Source: Myxococcales bacterium (GTDB lineage: Bacteria > Myxococcota_A > Polyangia > Polyangiales > Polyangiaceae). From it: a stretch of DNA of 64,000 bases. A program made the position numbers and the translations under genes. The DNA is taken from assembly GCA_947473045.1 (NCBI GenBank), contig CANJCO010000006.1:1-64000 (forward strand), given 5' to 3'. Under the pieces are notes generated by a model. It had not been told where the DNA came from. It was given only the letters and a program-made list of their open reading frames with translations, and did no database searches. Below are positions 58,014 through 64,000 of this stretch, piece after piece. Numbering within the stretch: position 1 is the first letter of the stretch; the number at the start of each line of letters is the position of its first letter.

Positions 58014-59081
58014 CTAGTCGGTCTCTTCGATAAACAGCGACGGCGGCGCATCGCAGGCTTCGGCGGGCTGCTCCACCTGCACGGTCACGTACTCGATCCG
58101 GTACGTCTCGCGCAGGTGGCGCGCAAGCTTCGAGCCCAGCTGCGGCTCGCTGCCGTCGGCGTGAATGTGAACGGCCACGGCCTCGTGACCGGCGCCGAGC
58201 GTCCACACGTGCATGTCGTGAACTTCGGCGACGCCGGGAAACCCGAGGATCGCCTTTCGCATCGCGGGCACGGGAAGGTGCTCGGGGGCCGCCTCGAGGA
58301 GCACGACAATGGCGTCTTTCAACAGGCGCAGCGCACCGACGCCAATGATGACGGCGACCAGAAAGCTCGCGATCGCGTCTGCCGAAACCGGGCCGCCCGC
58401 GCGCACGATGATGGCCGCCACCAGCGCCGCGATCGAACCCAGCGTGTCGCCGATGAGGTGCAGACGGGCGCCGCGAAGGTTGAGGGTATGTCCTCCGGCG
58501 CTGTGGTCGTGGTCGTGGCCGTGGTCGCCCGGCGCATGGGCGTGACCGATGACGTCGTGCAGCAGCCAGGCGCTGAGGCCGTTGACAACGAGCGCGCCGA
58601 TCGCGACGTAGAGCATGATCGACCCCTCGGGGCCCTCTTCGTGCCCCCGCAGCGCCGATATCGCGCGGCGCACGATTTCTGCGGTGGCGAGCAGCACGAG
58701 CATCGCGTTGACCATAGCGGCCACCGGCTCCGCGCGGCGGAGGCCGAAGGTGAACCGCGGCGTCGGGCGGCGCACGGCGACCCGCATGGCCACCAGGCTC
58801 ATCGCGAGGGCGAGGACGTCCATGAGCAGGTGCAGCGCGTCCGCCTGAAGCACGTTGCTGCGCGCCGCGATCGCGCCCGCGAACTCGAGCGTGAGAAACG
58901 ATGACACGAGCGCGAGCACCAGCGACAGGCGCTTGGCCTGTTTCGCCTCTTTCGGCGTGAACTCGCCCTTCGCGCCGGCCCGCGGCCCAACGACCGCGTC
59001 ACGCTTCGGGGCGGGCGCTGGCGCGTGATCGTGGCCGTGATCGTGGTCGTGGCCGTGGTGGTCGTGGTGGTCGTGGCTCAA
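58014..59081 (-). CDS. Cation diffusion facilitator family transporter
   Basis: His-rich N-terminus MSHDHHDHHGHDHDHGHDHAP; LQADALHLLMDVLALAMSLVAMRV; HLIGDTLGSIAALVAAIIV. Confidence 0.94.
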   Translation of the reverse strand: MSHDHHDHHGHDHDHGHDHAPAPAPKRDAVVGPRAGAKGEFTPKEAKQAKRLSLVLALVSSFLTLEFAGAIAARSNVLQADALHLLMDVLALAMSLVAMRVAVRRPTPRFTFGLRRAEPVAAMVNAMLVLLATAEIVRRAISALRGHEEGPEGSIMLYVAIGALVVNGLSAWLLHDVIGHAHAPGDHGHDHDHSAGGHTLNLRGARLHLIGDTLGSIAALVAAIIVRAGGPVSADAIASFLVAVIIGVGALRLLKDAIVVLLEAAPEHLPVPAMRKAILGFPGVAEVHDMHVWTLGAGHEAVAVHIHADGSEPQLGSKLARHLRETYRIEYVTVQVEQPAEACDAPPSLFIEETD

Positions 59082-59087
59082 GACGGC

Positions 59088-60467
59088 CTAGATGAGCACA
59101 TAGTCCTCGGTGATATTCGTTGTCGCGGTCGCGAGCACGCTCGACGTCTCCTCGTCGCGCTCGATCGCCATCAAGTACAGGCTCAGCAGGATCGCCGGGT
59201 GCGCACGCACGAGGTCCATGAACTGGTCGCGGGGCAGGTGGAGGGTGACGGTGGGCCTGACGGCGACGACGTCCGCGTTGGCTTTGCGCCGCAACACCAG
59301 CGCGACCTCGCCGACGACAGCGCCTACGCCGAGCGTGGAGATGACGAACGGCTCGCCGCTCTCGTGGCCGATAATCGCCACTTCTCCCGAGGCGATGAGG
59401 TGCAGGCCGCTGGTGTCGTGGCCTTCGTCGATGAGCTTTTCACCTTTTTCGAAGACGCGCGTTTCGAGCAAATCGACCAGCAGCGGACGCTGCTCCTGCG
59501 CCACGTTGAGGAGCACCGGCGACGTCCGCACGAGGTTCGCGACCATGCGCCTGCGACAGTGAGCCGCGAGCTGAACGCCGACGTCGGGGCGGATTTCTGC
59601 CACAGCCTCGAGAGCGTCGCGCCTCGCGACCAGCAGAATCGATGGCCGGCACGCAAACACGCTCGCGGCGCGCGGCGCGCGGGAGACAAGCGCCATCTCG
59701 CCGAACAGCGCCCCGTTGCCGAGTCGCGCGAGCGTCGTCGGTTCGGCCGCTGCGTCAACTTCGGCCCCGTCGCCGCCGACGGCCTTTCGAACTTCGAGCT
59801 CGCCGCGCGCGACGATGTAAGCCTCGGCGCCTTCGGCACCCTGGCAAATCACCTCGTGTCCTGCCGGAACCGTGATCATTTCAAAGACTGAAACGAGGGC
59901 GCGCAGGCCCCCCTTTTCGAGCGAGCTGAACAGCGGTAGCGGCGCGAAAAGCGCGATATTTTCTCCCGCTTCGTACTTGCCCGACGCCTCGTGAACAATC
60001 TGCGTGGCCTTCGACAGCAGCGCGGGGCCGGTCAAAAATGATGACAGGGGCTGGAGCTGGTCGAACGACGGGAGGGGCGGAGGCGGAGGCGGCAACTCCG
60101 TCAGCCGCGACGAGCCTGCGCAGAACGCGGCGGCGACATCGTCGAGCAGCTCGCTCGTGTCGACCCCGAGCGTTCGGAGGTCCGCCACCGCCGCGACCGC
60201 GAGCGGCAGGTTCCCTGAATCGATGGCGCGGCGCAGGCCGAGCTTGAACCCCTCGATCGCGGCTTCGGTGCGGCCGGCATCCGCAAGCAGTCGGCACGTG
60301 AGAATCAGCGCGCTCGGCACCGCGTCTTCCTGCTCGACGATGGCCGCGCTCCATCGCAGCGCCGCATCGCGCTCCCCAGCCAGCAGCAGCGACAGCGCGC
60401 GGTCGATTGGCGAGTCGGTTGTCGATGTACCGGGAAGATCGGGAGGAGCCGTCCGCATGGAAGGCAC
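59088..60467 (-). CDS. Protein with two cyclic-nucleotide-binding (Crp-like) domains
   Basis: LFSSLEKGGLRALVSVFEMITVPAGHEVICQGAEGAEAYIVARGELEV and FEKGEKLIDEGHDTSGLHLIASGEVAIIG...GEVALVLRRKANADVVAV. Confidence 0.85.
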   Translation of the reverse strand: MPSMRTAPPDLPGTSTTDSPIDRALSLLLAGERDAALRWSAAIVEQEDAVPSALILTCRLLADAGRTEAAIEGFKLGLRRAIDSGNLPLAVAAVADLRTLGVDTSELLDDVAAAFCAGSSRLTELPPPPPPLPSFDQLQPLSSFLTGPALLSKATQIVHEASGKYEAGENIALFAPLPLFSSLEKGGLRALVSVFEMITVPAGHEVICQGAEGAEAYIVARGELEVRKAVGGDGAEVDAAAEPTTLARLGNGALFGEMALVSRAPRAASVFACRPSILLVARRDALEAVAEIRPDVGVQLAAHCRRRMVANLVRTSPVLLNVAQEQRPLLVDLLETRVFEKGEKLIDEGHDTSGLHLIASGEVAIIGHESGEPFVISTLGVGAVVGEVALVLRRKANADVVAVRPTVTLHLPRDQFMDLVRAHPAILLSLYLMAIERDEETSSVLATATTNITEDYVLI

Positions 60468-60509
60468 AGGAGACTACAACAAGTCGGGCCCGGGCGAGAC
60501 AAACGCGCG

Positions 60510-61559
60510 TCAGCGATCGTCGTCGTGATGGCGCGACGGCCCGTCCCGGACCGCGCTCATCGCGTTGGCGGTGGCAGTCACGAGCGGCACGACCTTCGGA
60601 TAGTCCATGCGCGTTGGGCCGATCACGCCCACCGTGCCCGCCGGCTGACCGCGCTCCGTGTAGGCCGCTCCGACGATAGCGACCTGCCCGCCGCCCAGCG
60701 ACCCTGCCTCGCGGCCGACCACGACCGTCGCGCCTTTTGCGTCGAGCGTCGCATCGAGGAGCAGCACAAGACTGTCGCGATCTTCGAACAGCGCGGCCAG
60801 GCTCTTCATGGCCTCTCCGCCCGCAAACTCGGGCTTCTCGTAGAGTCGGGACTGCCCTTCGATAACCACGTCGCTGCCGGATCCGACGCCTTGGAGCGCA
60901 GCCTCACCCAGCTCGAACGCGTGTCGGCGAAGGTCGTCGTGCTGCATGCGCTCGCTGGCGAGCCGGCGCGCGAAAAGGTCGCGGAGGTCGGCGAGCGACC
61001 GGCCTTCGATCACGTCATCGAGCAGGTTGTGAATGCGCGCCAGCTCCGGTTCGACGATGGCCGAACGCAAGAACCGATTTTGCACCACGCCGCTGGTCAT
61101 GACGAGCACGGCGAGAAGCTCGCCCGCGACGGTCGGCACAAAACGCAAGTGCTTGAGCGTCAGCCCCTCGGCACGAGAGGTCATGACGAGCGCAGCCGTG
61201 CCCGTGAGCTCGGCGAGCAACTTGCCCGTCTCGCGGATGACGTTACCCCCGCGCTCGGCGGCTTCGAGGTGATCGCGAATGCGCGCGTGCTCGTCGATCG
61301 AAAGCTCGCGCAGCTGCATCAGCGCGTCGATGAAGAGACGAAAGGCCTTGTCGGTCGGCACGCGGCCGGCGCTTGTGTGCGGCTGCTGCAGGTAGCCCAT
61401 CTCTTCGAGGTCGGAGAGCACGTTCCGAATGCTCGCAGCCGACAGATCGATGCCATCTTTTTTTGACAGCGTGCGCGACCCAACCGGATCGCCTGTCGCC
61501 ACGAACTCGCTGATCGCGGCGTAGAGAATTTGGCGGGCGCGGTGGGTGAGCACGGTCAT
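60510..61559 (-). CDS. hrcA: Heat-inducible transcription repressor HrcA
   Basis: LTHRARQILYAAISEFVATGDPVGSRTLSKKDGIDLSAASIRNVLSDLEEMGYLQQPHTSAGRVPTDKAFRLFID. Confidence 0.95.
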   Translation of the reverse strand: MTVLTHRARQILYAAISEFVATGDPVGSRTLSKKDGIDLSAASIRNVLSDLEEMGYLQQPHTSAGRVPTDKAFRLFIDALMQLRELSIDEHARIRDHLEAAERGGNVIRETGKLLAELTGTAALVMTSRAEGLTLKHLRFVPTVAGELLAVLVMTSGVVQNRFLRSAIVEPELARIHNLLDDVIEGRSLADLRDLFARRLASERMQHDDLRRHAFELGEAALQGVGSGSDVVIEGQSRLYEKPEFAGGEAMKSLAALFEDRDSLVLLLDATLDAKGATVVVGREAGSLGGGQVAIVGAAYTERGQPAGTVGVIGPTRMDYPKVVPLVTATANAMSAVRDGPSRHHDDDR

Positions 61560-61621
61560 TGCGTCTGCACCATTATAGCGCGAAATTAGCGTTCGCTGCG
61601 GCATGGAGTAAACGTGAGCAG

Positions 61622-62434
61622 ATGCGCGGCGCGTGGTTGGGCATCGCGGCGGCCCTCGCCGCGTGTCACGGTCGCTCAGCGCGCGGGCCTTCGTCGCCGG
61701 CAGCGATTGCCCCCGGCCCCCCTCGGCCCGAGGTGAACGGCGCGTCAGGCTCGGTTGCCGTCGCGCAGCCACCCCACGACAGCCGCCCGGAAATCGCCGC
61801 CGGCGGGCCCGAAGGGACGCCTGCGTTTCGCTACGGGATGCTCGATGCCGCGAGCTGCGAAGCCGAGCTTGGGAGGCGGGCGATCTCCCATGTGCGGGTG
61901 CCTTCGGCGCGCGGCGTGCTCATGCCGCTGCGGCTGACCGGCGCGCTCCGCGGCGTTGCGTTCCACGGCGTCACGTCGAAGGCTTCTCGCGCGACGTCAC
62001 CGTACGAAATTATGGATTGCCGCCTGGCGTTGGCGCTCGACGACCTGGCTGCGATCGTCCAAAAACACAATATCGTCGAGGTCGTGCACATGTCCGCCTA
62101 CCGGCCTCCGCCCACGCGCGGCTGGACCGAGGGAGCGATCGGCAAGGCGCACGGCGGCGCGCTCGCGCTCGACGCGGGCACGTTCGTGCGCAAAGACGGA
62201 TCGACGCTGGTCGTCGAGCGCGACTTTCACGGGCGAATCGGCGCCAGCACCTGCAACGGAGCTCCCGGGCCCAATCCTCCCACTCCCGAAGCGGTCGAGC
62301 TGCGCGCGGTGCTCTGCGAGATCGCTGAAGCGCACATTTTTAACGTCACGCTCACGCCGAACTACAACGCGCCTCACCGCAACCACTTCCATCTCGAAGT
62401 GACCGCGGGCGTGCGCTGGTTTGTCGTTCACTGA
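61622..62434 (+). CDS. Extensin-like C-terminal domain lipoprotein
   Basis: MRGAWLGIAAALAACHG lipobox; ALALDDLAAIVQKHNIVEVVHMSAYRPP...HGGALALDAGTFV...NYNAPHRNHFHLEV. Confidence 0.75.
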   Translation: MRGAWLGIAAALAACHGRSARGPSSPAAIAPGPPRPEVNGASGSVAVAQPPHDSRPEIAAGGPEGTPAFRYGMLDAASCEAELGRRAISHVRVPSARGVLMPLRLTGALRGVAFHGVTSKASRATSPYEIMDCRLALALDDLAAIVQKHNIVEVVHMSAYRPPPTRGWTEGAIGKAHGGALALDAGTFVRKDGSTLVVERDFHGRIGASTCNGAPGPNPPTPEAVELRAVLCEIAEAHIFNVTLTPNYNAPHRNHFHLEVTAGVRWFVVH

Positions 62435-63384
62435 GTCGGTTCGCTGGCCGCCGCGAGTCGGGCGATCGTCTCCTGCATGTCGCGGGGCATCGCATCCTCG
62501 AAGCGCACCTCGAGATTGGTTGCAGGATGCACGAATCCCAACTCCGCCGCGTGAAGCATCAGACGGGGCGCGGCGGGCTGAGCCTCGCGCGGTCCGCGGA
62601 TGTAGACGCGTTCGCCGAGCAGCGGATGACCGACTTCTGAAAGGTGAATGCGTATTTGGTGCGTACGGCCCGTCTCAAGGCGACACGCCACGAGCGTCGC
62701 GCCCGCAAACTTTCGCAGCGCCTCCACATGCGTCACGGCGAGCTGCCCGTGGGCGTGCTGGCGCGTGCTGCCTCGCTTGCCATCGCCGCGGTCTTCGACG
62801 AGGTAGCTGCGAAACGTCTGCGAGCGAACCTCACCGGCGGCGATCGCATAGTAGAGCCGGTGCACGGAGTGGGCGCGAAACTGGGCCGAAAGGCTTTGCT
62901 TGGCCAGCCATGTGCGCGTGAACACCAGCACACCGCTCGTATCTTTGTCGATGCGGTGCACCACGCCCAGCGGCGCCACGCCGGCGCGCTCCGACTGGTG
63001 CGTGAGGTAGTCACGAACGCGCTGTTCGAGATTGTCGGGCTCCTCTTCGAGGTAGGGCACCGTCGAGAGGCCAGCGGGCTTACGCACCACGATAAGGTGC
63101 GGATCGAGGTGCGCGACGGTGTCGGCGCCAAGGCGAGCCGGCCTCGGACGCGGCGCGTTCTGCCGAAGCTCGACCGACGCTTCTGGCGTGACGTACCTGG
63201 TCGCCACCAGGACAGGCGCCCCGTCGACGAACACCTTTCCCTGTTCGATCGCAGCGCGGGCCTTGCCCCAGCTGAGCTGAAATTGGTCTTTCACCCGAGC
63301 GTCGAGCATCGGAAGCGAAGGGCCGGGTTGCGGCGAAGGCGCGGGCGCCGGCCCTCGCCTTATGTCTCGGGATCTCTTCACCAT
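62428..63384 (-). CDS. RluA family pseudouridine synthase with S4 domain
   Basis: PLGVVHRIDKDTSGVLVFTRT; LETGRTHQIRIHLSEVGHPLLGERVY; N-terminal S4-like KARAAIEQGKVFVDG. Confidence 0.93.
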   Translation of the reverse strand: MVKRSRDIRRGPAPAPSPQPGPSLPMLDARVKDQFQLSWGKARAAIEQGKVFVDGAPVLVATRYVTPEASVELRQNAPRPRPARLGADTVAHLDPHLIVVRKPAGLSTVPYLEEEPDNLEQRVRDYLTHQSERAGVAPLGVVHRIDKDTSGVLVFTRTWLAKQSLSAQFRAHSVHRLYYAIAAGEVRSQTFRSYLVEDRGDGKRGSTRQHAHGQLAVTHVEALRKFAGATLVACRLETGRTHQIRIHLSEVGHPLLGERVYIRGPREAQPAAPRLMLHAAELGFVHPATNLEVRFEDAMPRDMQETIARLAAASEPTQ

Positions 63385-63446
63385 CGCGACGTTTTTCGAC
63401 TAACCTGCGGTTTCACTTGAGTGTCCTGCTCAATCGAGGAGCCACC

Positions 63447-64000
63447 TTGACCAAGACTCTACTCGCAGTCGACGACAGCGCCACCATGCGCAAAGTCATG
63501 GAGATCACGTTCGGCGGTGAAGACTTCAATGTCGTCGTGGCCGCCGACCGCGCTGGCGCTCTCGCAGCACTCGGGGCGAACCCCCGCGCGCTGCTGGTCG
63601 ACGCCGCGCATCCCGAAGACGGTTACGCGCTGGCGAAGGAGCTCCGCAAGGCGCTGCCGAACGCCGCGATCGTGATGTTGTCGAGCCGCTACGCTCCTTA
63701 CGATCAGGTCAAGGGCCGCGATGCGGGCGCCGACGACTTCATCGATAAGCCGTTCGATACGCAGCAGCTGATCGACAAGGTAAAGAAGCTCGTCGCCGGC
63801 CGAGATGCGGCTGCGCCGACCCTGTCCGCGCCCGTCCCGCCGGAGGTCGAAGCACGGCCCCTGCCGCCCCCTGCCCCGCCCGCGTATCTTCCCCCCGTCG
63901 CTCCGCCGATCGCAGCCGCGCCCGCCAAGCCGCCCGTGCCCGTGACCCGCTCCGGAACGCTGTCGTTTCCTTCCGGCTCGCCTGCCCCCGCGCCGCCCGC
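63447..64000 (+). CDS. Response regulator receiver protein with Pro/Ala-rich tail (incomplete at right edge)
   Basis: TTG start 63447; MTKTLLAVDDSATMRKVMEITFGGEDFNVVVAADRAGAL...DDFIDKPFDTQQLIDKVKKL then proline-rich tail running off the window. Confidence 0.85.
   Translation, partial: MTKTLLAVDDSATMRKVMEITFGGEDFNVVVAADRAGALAALGANPRALLVDAAHPEDGYALAKELRKALPNAAIVMLSSRYAPYDQVKGRDAGADDFIDKPFDTQQLIDKVKKLVAGRDAAAPTLSAPVPPEVEARPLPPPAPPAYLPPVAPPIAAAPAKPPVPVTRSGTLSFPSGSPAPAPP

Noticed and set aside
56876-58033. 385-aa + strand ORF
   Set aside because: Alternative frame of the Cys-rich gene, extremely R/A/T-rich and reads through the hairpin repeat
59023-59078. Repetitive CGTGGTCGTGG-type tract
   Set aside because: Encodes the His/Asp-rich metal-binding N-terminus of the CDF transporter
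61560-61621. Possible CIRCE operator upstream of hrcA
   Set aside because: No TTAGCACTC-N9-GAGTGCTAA inverted repeat visible; TTAGCGTTCG is insufficient

Overview
This 64 kb, GC-rich, gene-dense window looks like a myxobacterial (Myxococcota/Polyangia-type) chromosome. That placement is inferred from gene content, not from a search. Identifiable content: 5' end of uvrA; a deoC plus split-ALDH operon; rpsU; a complete reductive pyrimidine catabolism cluster (NCS1 transporter, PreT, PreA, beta-ureidopropionase, dihydropyrimidinase, MmsA-type dehydrogenase, class III aminotransferase); one tRNA-Leu(CAA); ppx; a VWA/DUF4159/HEAT group; queD; a DUF721/DciA-like gene; two FHA proteins; map, recN, hisF, aroQ-accB-accC, tolQRAB, pdxA, tldD, skp-lpxD-fabZ-lpxA, a CDF transporter and hrcA. 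The most unusual signal is a dispersed ~144-150 bp intergenic repeat made of up to five consecutive hairpins. There are three full copies (10057-10200; 48216-48359, inverted; 57868-58013) and one solo terminal hairpin (19703-19743). Two copies and the solo hairpin fill the space between the stop codons of convergent genes almost exactly. Stems show compensatory changes, and the outer CAGG ends abut TAG/TAA stop codons. A second theme is several apparently catalytically degenerate proteins: an aconitase-like protein without the expected Fe-S cysteines, a Fic-like protein without the catalytic His, a rhomboid without Ser/His, an ALDH lacking its catalytic half, and a histidine-kinase-like protein without an H-box His. 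All calls come from reading the sequence; no database search was run.
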